This document shows positions 7,693 through 16,417 of a stretch of 31,362 nt of DNA, one piece after another. The stretch comes from a bacterium (lineage in GTDB: Bacteria; Babelota; Babeliae; Babelales; JABDEC01), in the NCBI GenBank assembly GCA_947481115.1, contig CANKEI010000004.1, positions 1 to 31,362 of the forward strand. The letters are read 5' to 3'. The translations under genes and the position numbers were made by a program. The notes beneath the pieces were generated by a model that worked only from the letters and a program-made list of their open reading frames with translations, ran no database searches and was not told the origin of the DNA. Numbering within the stretch: the first letter of the stretch is position 1; each line of letters begins with the position of its first letter.

Positions 7693-8064
7693 ATGGATTT
7701 AAAGATAGTTGGTATATTAGCAATTTTATTGTTAGTTGATACGTCAATTAGTGGTATGGAACGTGACTTAAGTGCTATTCGGCAAAGAAGTGGCACGCGC
7801 GGATCGCCATTAAGTGATGCGCGACAAAATTTAGAAGCTACTGGTTATACTGCTGGCGATGATCGTCTAGACAATCTTTGGTTGCGGCCAGAAGATTTAA
7901 GAATCAGATGGCGCGCAGAAAGTGATGTTGAGCGCCGAGAGCGTGAAAAGAAAACATTTGATGCAGCCATGTCATGTTGTTGTTGTGCTACCGCAACAGT
8001 AGCAGTTGGTGTCTGCTTGATGATAAGAGTAGCAACATTGATGACTAAATCTAAATTGGATTAA
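7693..8064 (+). CDS. Small secreted protein with CCCC motif, unknown function
   Basis: A 123-residue protein, start chosen at ATG 7693 (AGGA at 7683-7686), because a signal peptide (MDLKIVGILAILLLVDTSIS) begins exactly there; the open frame reaches back to 7576 without a plausible signal. The middle part is highly charged with many Arg, Asp and Glu. The C-terminal region AMSCCCCATATVAVGVCLMI combines four consecutive Cys with a hydrophobic helix of about 20 residues, so the protein may be anchored in a membrane or modified or metallated at the Cys run. It is the first of three small plus-strand genes in tandem. I see faint similarity with the next protein (R-x-RSG after the signal, a charged middle, a C-terminal hydrophobic helix) and suspect diverged paralogs. 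No family recognised. Confidence 0.6.
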   Translation: MDLKIVGILAILLLVDTSISGMERDLSAIRQRSGTRGSPLSDARQNLEATGYTAGDDRLDNLWLRPEDLRIRWRAESDVERREREKKTFDAAMSCCCCATATVAVGVCLMIRVATLMTKSKLD

Positions 8065-8112
8065 AAATTAGTACTAGTATTACAATAAATAAATTAGAAA
8101 GTGTCTAAAATT

Positions 8113-8421
8113 ATGTTGAAAAAAATTGGCTTATTAAGTTTGTTACTAATATTTGGTGTTGTTAGGTCTGATGATACTAGTGCAGCTGACGTTAGAGCTC
8201 GAAGTGGTGTAGTAGCAGCCAGTGCTTTGGTAAAAGCAGCAGATCATCGAGATGCTGTTGGCATGCCTGGACAACGCCCATGGAATAATACTCCTACTCA
8301 AGATCGCGCAAGAATTGCAGGATGTCTAAGAATTATGGGGGCAGGTGCATCTGCAATTGCTGGCGTAGCTTTTATGGAATACCTGCGTATGCAAAGCGTT
8401 TGTTACCCAGATAGTTTATAA
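8113..8421 (+). CDS. Small secreted protein, unknown function
   Basis: A 102-residue protein if started at the ATG at 8113; a GTG at 8101 would add four residues. Neither has a strong Shine-Dalgarno (GAAAG at 11 bases for the ATG). MLKKIGLLSLLLIFGVV is a good signal peptide. The mature part is rich in Ala, Arg and Asp; a short C-terminal hydrophobic stretch (IMGAGASAIAGVAFMEYL) follows. It sits 48 bp after the CCCC-containing protein and 41 bp before the next small gene, so the three probably share a transcript. Function unknown. Confidence 0.55.
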   Translation: MLKKIGLLSLLLIFGVVRSDDTSAADVRARSGVVAASALVKAADHRDAVGMPGQRPWNNTPTQDRARIAGCLRIMGAGASAIAGVAFMEYLRMQSVCYPDSL

Positions 8422-8462
8422 AATTAAAATAATTTAAGAGCCATGATTGCAGCGAAATAATT

Positions 8463-8741
8463 ATGCACAAACAAATTTTATTGGCGAGTATGTTGCTCAG
8501 TTTTAATCTTATATACACCATGGCAGAGAACTTAGATCATGGGCTTGATGCGCGTTTAGAGTTATTTTCAAAACAATTAAATCGGGCTCCGGGTGCAGCA
8601 ACACGTATAATATATAATTCAGTGACAGTTCTAGGTGTATTAAGTAAAAACTGGACATGTGCCGTACGCCAGCGAGTTTATGCTGGTATTTTAGCGGATC
8701 CAGATCTCCAAAAAATTACGCAGACTAGTTTAAGGCTTTGA
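8463..8741 (+). CDS. Small secreted protein, unknown function
   Basis: A 92-residue protein with a short signal peptide (KQILLASMLLSFNLIYTMA, residues 3-21) and a basic, helical mature part containing one Cys. It is the last of the tandem trio of small exported proteins starting at 7693 and ends 12 nt inside the 3' end of the convergent gene at 8730-10343. No Shine-Dalgarno of note and no family recognised. Confidence 0.5.
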   Translation: MHKQILLASMLLSFNLIYTMAENLDHGLDARLELFSKQLNRAPGAATRIIYNSVTVLGVLSKNWTCAVRQRVYAGILADPDLQKITQTSLRL

Positions 8742-10343
8742 GTTTGTTTTCGAACTAGTTTTAGCTGACAGTGCAGTTGTTTTAAATGTACAACCAGGGG
8801 TGCCTGAGCAGCTGTATGGGTCAGAGTTATATAGTTCTGTAAAATATTGCGCAAAATCATGTACGGCCAGTGTCGCCGTAGGATATGGATATCTAGCAGC
8901 AATATTAGTTAAGTAACTATAAAATTTAGTTACGCTGGGACTTTGATCTGTATTTGGTTGTGTACTAATAATCGTATCGCCATAACTAATACAGGGCGAG
9001 TTATCAGTATTTAATGATCCTGTTTCAACTGCGATTTCTGGCGTTTGTGTTTGAGGCTTAGCACTAGTGACTGTATTTACTAAAGGGTCAGCATATAAAT
9101 AGTAAGTTGACGAAGACGTACAGTTAGCTTTTTGGAAATCTATTGCTAATGGGCTTGAACCAGTAGAGCTCACAAATGGCGATGAAGAGTAGGCCATGAT
9201 TACTGGAATATCTACAAGTGGTAAAATCGATTGATATAATGGTTGATTATAGCTAACCCCGTTATAGCTATAGGAAAAAGGCGTAGTAGTCCATTCAGGT
9301 TTAATTGATACGGCTGTTTTAAGTGTCGGTTGTGAGCTGTTTGCGATTATACTTTTAATGGTTTGATTGAGCGCTAAATAATTGCAAAAAGAAGTGTCGG
9401 CAACTGGCTCTTGGTCGCCCATGATGCCTGCAAATTGGGTAGTTGGATTACGTTTATTGTAACCTATCACAGCGTTTACTAAGTCGGTGATTTTATGGAT
9501 ATCATCTGGTGGTGTTTGAGAGCATGGTGGTTTCTGTTGAGCCACTGGTGGCATTGATGTGCAGCCAAATTTAACAGCATTGTTTTGATCAATATAAATC
9601 TTGTTGTAGTCGTCGTTTAGATAATATAAACCATAAACTTCGATATTGTGCTTGTTTGCTTGTCCTATAATATAACTTAAGCCTTTTTCATATGGCAAGC
9701 TGCCAGCTTGATAACTAGCCCCGGTCCAGTTTGCGGGGCAGGACTGATCCCAATCATATTGAGTAGCACCAATGTATAAATAGATGCGCTGAAAATTATG
9801 TGCTACGCAGAATTGAATTAAATTATCTGCTGCACCATTGCCATTATTAGTTACGCTTTCATTTTGTAAAAGTGCTTGCCAGATGTCCACGCCAATATGC
9901 GCTGTTGGTGGCGCGGCGTTCCAAACATAAAGCGACTTATTTAAATTGTAATAAGTTTGAAAAATCTGCTGATTAGTGACTTGTTGACAAGCGCCGGCTA
10001 AGCAAGTTGTGCCAGTTGGACAGTTACCATTATTATCGTTTTCAATGCAGCAAACATTACTATTGGTACTAGGACAAGTAACCGCAACAGGCGGTGTTAT
10101 TGGTGTACTACTTATGCATAGCCCATATTGGCAAGTTAAACCCTGTGAAGTACAGCATGGTCTGGCTTCACAACAAGTTTCGCCGACAGTGTTTACGCAT
10201 GATGGACGACAGACGCCGTTGGCCGTAAATAGTGGGTTAGTATATAACATCATAGTAATTAAAGTGATAGTAACTGGTGTTACTAGATTAGATCCTAAAT
10301 TTAGGAAGTTCAGCAAGTTTAGTTTTACAAATTTATTTAGCAC
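8730..10343 (-). CDS. Large secreted protein: Cys-rich modules plus barrel-like domain
   Basis: A 537-residue protein. A long N-terminal region with a hydrophobic segment (about 20-42) is a signal peptide or anchor. Residues about 43-125 hold two Cys-rich modules with a CC pair and a C-P-T-G-T-T-C-x4-C type ending, resembling small disulfide-knot domains of eukaryotic extracellular proteins. Residues about 130-500 look like an alternating beta/alpha barrel: RIYLYIGATQYDWD, IEVYGLYYLND, FAGIMGDQEP, LKTAVSIKPEW, IPVIMAYSS, PEIAVETG and TATLAVHDFAQYF read like successive strands with acidic or aromatic ends, as in glycoside hydrolases. GDQEP and AVETG could supply catalytic acids. I cannot name a family; the hydrolase idea is a guess. 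The C-terminal tail is Ser/Thr/Lys-rich. Many Cys imply an oxidising location outside the cytoplasm. Confidence 0.7.
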   Translation of the reverse strand: MLNKFVKLNLLNFLNLGSNLVTPVTITLITMMLYTNPLFTANGVCRPSCVNTVGETCCEARPCCTSQGLTCQYGLCISSTPITPPVAVTCPSTNSNVCCIENDNNGNCPTGTTCLAGACQQVTNQQIFQTYYNLNKSLYVWNAAPPTAHIGVDIWQALLQNESVTNNGNGAADNLIQFCVAHNFQRIYLYIGATQYDWDQSCPANWTGASYQAGSLPYEKGLSYIIGQANKHNIEVYGLYYLNDDYNKIYIDQNNAVKFGCTSMPPVAQQKPPCSQTPPDDIHKITDLVNAVIGYNKRNPTTQFAGIMGDQEPVADTSFCNYLALNQTIKSIIANSSQPTLKTAVSIKPEWTTTPFSYSYNGVSYNQPLYQSILPLVDIPVIMAYSSSPFVSSTGSSPLAIDFQKANCTSSSTYYLYADPLVNTVTSAKPQTQTPEIAVETGSLNTDNSPCISYGDTIISTQPNTDQSPSVTKFYSYLTNIAARYPYPTATLAVHDFAQYFTELYNSDPYSCSGTPGCTFKTTALSAKTSSKTNSKP

Positions 10344-10499
10344 CAGGTAACCCCTATATTTTTAAAGCTATTTAAAAATTATTTTTATTAAAATCAGTTT
10401 GCTTATTATTTTTGATTACTAGAGATTATGATCTAATTAAAGCTTAAATAATTTAAATCTTAGTAAGCAATGGTTTAAGTTTTAGGGGGTTATGATTAC
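10344..10499. other. Intergenic region, AT-rich, nothing recognised
   Basis: This 156-bp spacer between two minus-strand genes is AT-rich. I see no hairpin, RNA gene or small reading frame worth reporting. It presumably carries the promoter of the 8730-10343 gene. Confidence 0.4.
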
Positions 10500-11468
10500 T
10501 TATACATAAGTAAAACGCATAGCTGCTTTTTTGGCGATCGCAGCTCTATAATTAGCACGACGCACACTAAGCGGCGCAAGTTGCCTGAATTCTTGTAAGC
10601 GTGCCATGATATTAGCAGCCGTTGCCAGTTCGTATGGTGGCCGACTAGCGGCTATAATTGGCGCAGGCAGCGGTAATATTGCCATTGGTACATCAGTTAT
10701 AATAGTAGCTGTAGGGTGTGTCGGTAGAGCCTCAGTAGCTGTAATGGGCCAGATAGCATGGCGGAGACGGTGGGTCGGTGGCACTTCGATTGGGTCACCA
10801 AGCGCGCTAACGGTTCTTTTATGATTAGCCATAAAGCTCTTACTTTTATATTTATCTTTAAGCTCGCTTAGCCATGTTTTGCTAAAAGGTGGTGCTTGTG
10901 TTTTTCCAGTTGCCTTAAATTGCATGGTTAAATTATCAATTAGGGTAGGTTCGATAGTGCTTGCTGCTACTGGTGGCAAGCAGATATCTGTGTGGCATTC
11001 AGTCAAACGTTTATATGTATCAGAGTAGGGATTAACTAATTTGGTATCAGGTGAAAAATCCTTTTCACCACTACGTTCGGTTTGTGGTTTAGCACAATAT
11101 GTACTAAAAAGATCTGGATGCGCGGCTAAGCAGTTGAGCTTTTGGCCATCAGCTTGGGTATATTCTACTATTTGTACCAGTACCTTATGGGTGATAAATA
11201 TTCGTTCAGCACTTTCTGGTCGTGGGCCTAGCATACCTCCCCCCGCCCCTAAATCTTTTTGTAATGCGGCAGTTTGCTCTATTAAATTAGCTAACGAGGG
11301 TGTTCCGGAGTAATCATCACAGCCTTTTTTAAAATAATATGCATTAGAGCCAGGTCTGGGTTCACCGCTATCTGCGCCAGTTAATTTGTGAATAGTAAAA
11401 ATTGCCCAAGTTATTGAGCATGTAATTAGAGTTAATTTTAAGTTTATAGATTTCAAGTATAAGCCCAA
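10500..11468 (-). CDS. Exported or membrane-anchored protein, unknown function, non-ATG start
   Basis: A 322-residue reading frame with an N-terminal hydrophobic segment (LTLITCSITWAIFTI, about residues 13-27) that serves as signal peptide or anchor. An in-frame TAA lies two codons before the first possible start, and there is no ATG before the hydrophobic segment; translation would have to begin at a TTG (11468 or 11456), with no strong Shine-Dalgarno. Either the start is genuinely unusual or the 5' end has been lost. The middle contains six Cys (about residues 49-165), which suggests disulfides; the C-terminal third is rich in Pro, Ala, Thr and Ile and ends with an Arg/Ala-rich helix. No family recognised. 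Confidence 0.55.
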   Translation of the reverse strand: MGLYLKSINLKLTLITCSITWAIFTIHKLTGADSGEPRPGSNAYYFKKGCDDYSGTPSLANLIEQTAALQKDLGAGGGMLGPRPESAERIFITHKVLVQIVEYTQADGQKLNCLAAHPDLFSTYCAKPQTERSGEKDFSPDTKLVNPYSDTYKRLTECHTDICLPPVAASTIEPTLIDNLTMQFKATGKTQAPPFSKTWLSELKDKYKSKSFMANHKRTVSALGDPIEVPPTHRLRHAIWPITATEALPTHPTATIITDVPMAILPLPAPIIAASRPPYELATAANIMARLQEFRQLAPLSVRRANYRAAIAKKAAMRFTYV

Positions 11469-11659
11469 TATTTAAAAAATTTATGCAAAAAAATAAATAA
11501 CAATATATTACCAGTAAGTTATTATTTATGATTTTTCTTGTAAGCTAAAGAAAATTAATTTTAGTCAGGACTATTTGGCTAGAACTCAGATAATATTAAA
11601 TATATTAAAGTTATTTGAAAAATTAAAAACTTAATAATTAAAATCTCGAAACTAAGCAT

Positions 11660-12670
11660 ATGCAATTTAAACAAATAATTTTAACTGGTGATCGGCCAAC
11701 TGGGCCATTACATTTGGGTCATTATGTTGGTTCACTGGCTAATAGGATAGCATTGCAGGGTAAGTATTCTCAATATATTATGTTAGCTGACGTGCAAGCT
11801 TTGACTGATAACTATGATCGACCAGAAGTGGTGCGACATAATATATTTGAAGTAGCTTTAGATTATTTAGCGGTGGGCATCGATCCAAAATTATCAACGA
11901 TATTTATTCAATCACAAATTCCTGAAATTGCCGAATTAACCGTATTCTTCTTAAATTTAGTGACTATTGGTAGATTGCAAAGAAATCCAACGGTTAAAAC
12001 TGAAATTAAACAGAAAAAATTTGGCGAAAGTATTCCAGCTGGTTTTTTTGTTTATCCTGTCAGTCAAGCTGCCGATATTATGATCATGAAAAGTACTATC
12101 GTGCCAGTAGGTGCAGATCAGTTGCCCATGATTGAACAGACTAACGAAATTGTGCGCAGCTTTAACCGAATTTATAATTGTACAGTTTTTCCCGAAGCAC
12201 AGGCCCTAGTGCCTAAAGCTGGTAGCGCTCGACTGTCTGGTACGGATGGGCAACATAAAATGAGCAAAACTTTAGGTAACGCAATTTTCTTATCAGATGA
12301 TATAGATAGTTTGCGTAAAAAAGTCATGAGCATGTACACTGATCCACTGCATCTAAAAGTGACTGATCCAGGAAATTTAGAAGGCAATACGGTATTCGAA
12401 TATTTAGATCTTTTTGGAACTAATCCAGCTGAAATTAATGAGCTCAAAGCCCATTATCAACGTGGTGGTCTCGGTGATGTCAAAGTTAAGCAGTACTTAT
12501 TTGAGCAACTAAATCAGTTCTTAGAGCCGATTAGGACACGGAGATTAGCGTTAGCCCAAGATCCAGCACATGTTTGGCAAATTTTAAAAACTGGCACTGA
12601 TCAAGCCCGTGAAATTGCAGCCAATACGATGCAAGAAGTACGTGCAGCAATGCATTTGGATTATTATTAA
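11660..12670 (+). CDS. trpS: Tryptophanyl-tRNA synthetase
   Basis: Class I synthetase charging tRNA-Trp, cytoplasmic homodimer in the family. The HIGH-type motif appears as GPLHLGHYVGSL (about residues 16-27) and the KMSKS loop as HKMSKTLGN (about 199-207). Other family signatures are GDRPTGPLHLGH, ADVQALTDNY, YPVSQAADIM and VPVGADQLPMIEQTNEI, which carry tryptophan and adenylate contacts. At 336 residues it is full length. The protein begins at an ATG that places the HIGH motif at the normal distance. It is followed after 67 bp by a 49-residue membrane protein on the same strand. Confidence 0.97.
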   Translation: MQFKQIILTGDRPTGPLHLGHYVGSLANRIALQGKYSQYIMLADVQALTDNYDRPEVVRHNIFEVALDYLAVGIDPKLSTIFIQSQIPEIAELTVFFLNLVTIGRLQRNPTVKTEIKQKKFGESIPAGFFVYPVSQAADIMIMKSTIVPVGADQLPMIEQTNEIVRSFNRIYNCTVFPEAQALVPKAGSARLSGTDGQHKMSKTLGNAIFLSDDIDSLRKKVMSMYTDPLHLKVTDPGNLEGNTVFEYLDLFGTNPAEINELKAHYQRGGLGDVKVKQYLFEQLNQFLEPIRTRRLALAQDPAHVWQILKTGTDQAREIAANTMQEVRAAMHLDYY

Positions 12671-12737
12671 CAAAAAAACTTTTGGTTTATATTTTGATTC
12701 TGTTACGCTAGCTCAGTTAAAACAAAGGAGTAAGTAG

Positions 12738-12887
12738 ATGGCAAGTCGAGTAGTTATAAATCAAAAAAGCTTATTAGCGCGCATGCGACACAATAAGCTA
12801 GCAGTTATTTTGGCGTTAATTTTAATTGTAATCTCAGTAATTTCAATTTGGTCTATTTTGCACGAAAATATTTTAAATTTTGGTTAG
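12738..12887 (+). CDS. Small single-pass membrane protein (49 aa), unknown
   Basis: A short frame missed by length cut-offs: 49 residues beginning MASRVVINQKSLLAR, with a basic N terminus and one strong transmembrane helix (KLAVILALILIVISVISIW, residues 20-38), then a short tail. A textbook Shine-Dalgarno AAAGGAG (12724-12730) lies seven bases before the ATG, which is the main reason to believe it. It ends 15 nt inside the 3' end of the convergent helicase gene. Size and topology (positive-inside N terminus, single helix) recall small translocase subunits such as SecE or SecG, but no diagnostic residue supports either. Confidence 0.6.
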   Translation: MASRVVINQKSLLARMRHNKLAVILALILIVISVISIWSILHENILNFG

Positions 12888-15197
12888 AAACTTAGCATCA
12901 ATTTCTTTGGTGACGCCAGATTTAAATTTTACCGTGACGGAAATTTGCTGAGAGCCACGTTGTTCACACTTCTGGACTAAGCCAATCCCAAATTTACTGT
13001 GTTGTACCGGTGTATATAGTTTAAATAGCACTGGATTTTGGGTGAGTAGATTTTTGGTTTCAGGAGCCAGACTATTATTCTTTTTGGGTATATAAACTTC
13101 TGAGCTATAATTTTTATTAGCTGGAATAGTAGTTTTATTAGCACCCAGATATTGCATGACATGCTCTGGTTGAGCATAAAGTTGCCATAAATTAGCGGGA
13201 ATTTCTTTTAAGAATCGGGATTCTATGGATTCGTTAGTTTGGCCATATAAATAACGATAAAGACAATGCGTGATAATCAGTTGTTCACGAGCGCGGGTAA
13301 TTCCTACATAAAACAGTCTGCGCTCTTCCTCGATCGCTGCTGGATCGTTTAGCGAACGCGTGCTAGGCAATAAGCCTTCTTCTAGGCCAGCAATTACCAC
13401 TGTATCAAACTCTAAGCCTTTAGCGGCGTGTAATGTCATCAGCGCAACTTGTTGGGTTTTAGCTTGGTCGTTACTATGCAATTTTTCTTGTAACAGTGCA
13501 ATTTCTTCTAAAAAAGTTAGCACAGATTTGGGGGCAGCAACTTGGTGATCACGCACATTATGACTAGTTTGATTTTCAAAAAATTCTGCTGCGCGAATCA
13601 ATTCTTTAATATTGTTAGCTTTGTCTTCAGCTTCACGCGTTTCGTAGCTGTCTTTCAGATAGCTATAATAGCCAATTTGATTTACAAAAATCGCAATGGC
13701 ACTACTAGGTTGTGAAGCACTATTTAAGTTGTTAAATAAGCTTAAGAAATCTGCGAGCGCAGTTTGGCGTTGATTAGTTAGTTCACCAGAAGTTAATAAT
13801 AATTGAATCAGCTCTTTAAAATTTAATAACGGCTCAGTTTGCCATTTTTCAATTAATAAATCCCAGAATTTTTCCCCTAGCTTGCGCGGTGGGCAGTTAA
13901 TAATGCGTTCAAGTGCAATTCTATCAAACGGATTAACTAATAATTTTAAATAAGCTAATAAATCTTTAATTTCTTTGCGTTCATAAAATCTAATGCCACC
14001 GATAATCTGGTACGGTAAGTTGCTTTTGATTAATGCTTCTTCGATCGCGCGTGATTGTGAGTGCGTACGATAAAGTACAGCGATCGAGCTGTTTTTAGCG
14101 TAATGGTCGCGTACGATATTAGTGATTAACTCTGCTTCGCGTTGACTAGATAAACAAGTAGCTTTAAAAACACGATTTTGAGCTGTTCTAGTAGACCATA
14201 AATTTTTCGGATTACGATTTTGATTATGCTTAATGACACTATTTGCAACTTCTAAAATTGGGGCCACAGAGCGATAATTTTGTTCGATTTTAATCACTTT
14301 AGTATCTTGGAATTCATGTCTAAAATTAACGATATTATCGACTGTAGCGCCACGCCAAGAGTAGATCGATTGATCTTCGTCACCCACAATGCAAATTGAG
14401 TCAGCGGCAATCTCACCAGCTGAATTTAGAGCCATTTGTTGTAAGAGCTGGTGTTGTACGATACTAGTATCTTGATATTCATCGATTAAAATATGTTTAA
14501 TTCTAAATTGAAAATTTTGCTTAAATTCTGGATTTTTAAATAATTTTAAAGTTTCTAATAATAGATCATCAAAATCTAAGCAGTGGCTAATCTTTTTTTC
14601 AGTTTCGTAAATTTTTAATAACTCTTGTAATAATTTATAGCGTTGCGATCCATGCGCATTATTTAAATTGGAATTCTGTGAATCTTGAAATTTAGTCGGA
14701 TTGTTTTTAAGTTGCGAAATACTATAAAGTGCCGTATGGGCATTTAAAGTTTTCTGCAAATTATGTGTTTTTAAGATTCTGCTAATTAATTTTTCCTGAT
14801 CTTCGCTATCTAGAATCGTAAAATTAGGGGTTTCTAGTAAATGGGCGTGTCGCTTAAGTAGTTGTAAACAGTAAGCATGAAATGTGCCGACAAATGGTAA
14901 AATAGTTCTAGGATCTGGATGATTTATATTATGTTCTGGTAACTCTTGCGTTAAAAAGTGCGTGACCCGTTCGCGCATTTCTTGGGCGGCTTTATTAGTA
15001 AAAGTTAGCGCTAAAATTGAGTTGGCAGAAACTTGCTCATTTAAAATTAAGTTAGCAATTCGAGCGGTAATTACGCGCGTTTTACCAGAGCCGGCACCCG
15101 CAATAATTAACAAGACGCCACTAGTAGTTGTGACCGCTTTAGCTTGTTCTGGATTTAGCTGTTGACTCAAAAATTCTTGAAAATTCACTGCTGCCAT
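12873..15197 (-). CDS. pcrA: UvrD/PcrA-type superfamily 1 DNA helicase
   Basis: ATP-dependent 3'-5' DNA helicase for repair and replication. All SF1A motifs are present in order: Q-motif LNPEQ (14-18), Walker A AGAGSGKT (33-40), Ia LTFTNKAAQEMRERV, Ib VGTFHAYCLQLL, Walker B LIDEYQDTS, III VGDEDQSIYSWRGA, IV EQNYRS, V TLHAAKGLEFDTVVIAGLEEG and VI EEERRLFYVGITRAREQL. The C terminus (HSKFGIGLVQKCE to VTVKFKSGVTKEI) is the small Tudor-like domain seen in PcrA/UvrD. At 774 residues it is of normal length. It begins 17 nt after the hflX stop, so hflX-pcrA are likely cotranscribed. PcrA and UvrD cannot be told apart here. Confidence 0.95.
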   Translation of the reverse strand: MAAVNFQEFLSQQLNPEQAKAVTTTSGVLLIIAGAGSGKTRVITARIANLILNEQVSANSILALTFTNKAAQEMRERVTHFLTQELPEHNINHPDPRTILPFVGTFHAYCLQLLKRHAHLLETPNFTILDSEDQEKLISRILKTHNLQKTLNAHTALYSISQLKNNPTKFQDSQNSNLNNAHGSQRYKLLQELLKIYETEKKISHCLDFDDLLLETLKLFKNPEFKQNFQFRIKHILIDEYQDTSIVQHQLLQQMALNSAGEIAADSICIVGDEDQSIYSWRGATVDNIVNFRHEFQDTKVIKIEQNYRSVAPILEVANSVIKHNQNRNPKNLWSTRTAQNRVFKATCLSSQREAELITNIVRDHYAKNSSIAVLYRTHSQSRAIEEALIKSNLPYQIIGGIRFYERKEIKDLLAYLKLLVNPFDRIALERIINCPPRKLGEKFWDLLIEKWQTEPLLNFKELIQLLLTSGELTNQRQTALADFLSLFNNLNSASQPSSAIAIFVNQIGYYSYLKDSYETREAEDKANNIKELIRAAEFFENQTSHNVRDHQVAAPKSVLTFLEEIALLQEKLHSNDQAKTQQVALMTLHAAKGLEFDTVVIAGLEEGLLPSTRSLNDPAAIEEERRLFYVGITRAREQLIITHCLYRYLYGQTNESIESRFLKEIPANLWQLYAQPEHVMQYLGANKTTIPANKNYSSEVYIPKKNNSLAPETKNLLTQNPVLFKLYTPVQHSKFGIGLVQKCEQRGSQQISVTVKFKSGVTKEIDAKFLTKI

Positions 15198-15214
15198 AAT
15201 AACTTTCTTTAAGA

Positions 15215-16324
15215 TTATTTTTTAATAACCCAAGTCGCCAACGCTTGACTTAAGGACTCTAAGCCTACTTTAGTTTTAGCTGAAACTACTACATAGGGAC
15301 TATAAGCACTAATCTGTGTAGTTAAGCTATCGATATCTGCAACTTTATCAGCTTTGTTAAATACATATAAAATCTCTTCATCTTGAACTTTTAGCTCTTC
15401 TAGAATACTAAGCACCGTTTGAATATGTTGCTTCCAGTTTTTGTCAGCGATATCAGTGACTAGCAATAATAGATCAGCATGTTGTAGTTCTGAGAGTGTC
15501 GCTTTAAACGCTTCAATTAATTTATGGGGCAACTGTTGAATAAAGCCGACTGTGTCAGAAATTATCCCGATCTTCTTGTGATCAATAAATAGCTCTCTGG
15601 AAGTTGTATCGAGTGTCGCGAACAGTTTATCTTCAGCTAGTACTGAGCTGTTGGTTAGCGTATTTAAAATTGTAGATTTGCCAGAGTTGGTATAACCAAT
15701 AATACAAATTAAGGGTTCATCGCTGCGCAAGCGTTGCTTGCGTTGCGTTTCGCGTACCTGATGTGTTCTAGTGATCCGACGTTTTAATTTCAGGATCATT
15801 TCTTCAATATGTTGCGTTTCGCGTTCTTTAGCAGTTTCACCAGGACCGCGGGTACCAATCATACCCAGCTGTTGCGACAAGTGGATCCCTTTGCCAGACA
15901 AGCGTGATTTTAAGAACTGTAGGTAAGCCACTTGGACTTGTAGTTGTCCTTCGGCCGTGAGTGCTGATCGGTTGAAAATCTCTAAAATCAAACGTGTACG
16001 ATCGATAATTCGACAGTCCAGGGCTCTATCTAAGTTACGCTCTTGTTGCGCATTTAAAGTTTCAGAGATAATCACCTCTTCGACTTTTAGGTCTGTGCAA
16101 AGCTGTTTAATTTCTTCTAGTTTGCCCTTTGTGAAAAAAGTAGCGGTATTAATTTCACGTAATTTAACTACAATCACTTTTTCAGCGATTACCCCGTTAC
16201 TTTTAGCTAAGTTTTCAAATTCTGCAATATAAGCGTCTAAGTCTAAATGTTGGTTGTATGGTGTTTGTACGCCAATTAAAAGCGTCTTAGGATATTGAAT
16301 AGTTTTTTCGGGAGTACGAGACAT
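15215..16324 (-). CDS. hflX: HflX ribosome-associated GTPase
   Basis: Translational GTPase of the HflX family, which splits or rescues stalled ribosomes. The N-terminal domain includes LDLDAYIAEFENLAKSNG and VIVVKLREINTATFFTKGKLEEI (the family's 'G-K' region), followed by RNLDRALDCRIIDRTRLILEIFNRSALTAEGQLQVQVA. A glycine-rich loop (LGMIGTRGPGETAKE) precedes the G domain. GTP-binding motifs are GYTNSGKST (G1), DTVGF (G3), NKAD (G4) and SAKT (G5). At 369 residues it ends soon after the G domain and lacks the extra C-terminal domain of longer homologs. It is first in the operon with pcrA and is divergent from the DUF192 gene. Confidence 0.94.
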   Translation of the reverse strand: MSRTPEKTIQYPKTLLIGVQTPYNQHLDLDAYIAEFENLAKSNGVIAEKVIVVKLREINTATFFTKGKLEEIKQLCTDLKVEEVIISETLNAQQERNLDRALDCRIIDRTRLILEIFNRSALTAEGQLQVQVAYLQFLKSRLSGKGIHLSQQLGMIGTRGPGETAKERETQHIEEMILKLKRRITRTHQVRETQRKQRLRSDEPLICIIGYTNSGKSTILNTLTNSSVLAEDKLFATLDTTSRELFIDHKKIGIISDTVGFIQQLPHKLIEAFKATLSELQHADLLLLVTDIADKNWKQHIQTVLSILEELKVQDEEILYVFNKADKVADIDSLTTQISAYSPYVVVSAKTKVGLESLSQALATWVIKK

Positions 16325-16417
16325 AATAGCACTTTTCGCAGCTTAGCATAAAATTGCTTGTAATTAGCTGATCAGAATTTTTAAATTTAAGTTAAATATA
16401 TATGAGGTGAGGTAGGT

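Noticed and set aside
10009..10350. Plus-strand frame opposite the Cys-rich protein.
   Set aside because: Antisense shadow without a ribosome binding site or recognisable domain.
12711..12737. GCTAGCTCAGTT before the 49-aa frame resembles a tRNA D-arm.
   Set aside because: No acceptor, anticodon or T arm can be folded around it; a ribosome binding site and start codon follow immediately.
12738..12887. Assignment of the 49-aa protein as SecE.
   Set aside because: No conserved SecE residues and no nusG or ribosomal protein neighbours; only size and topology agree.
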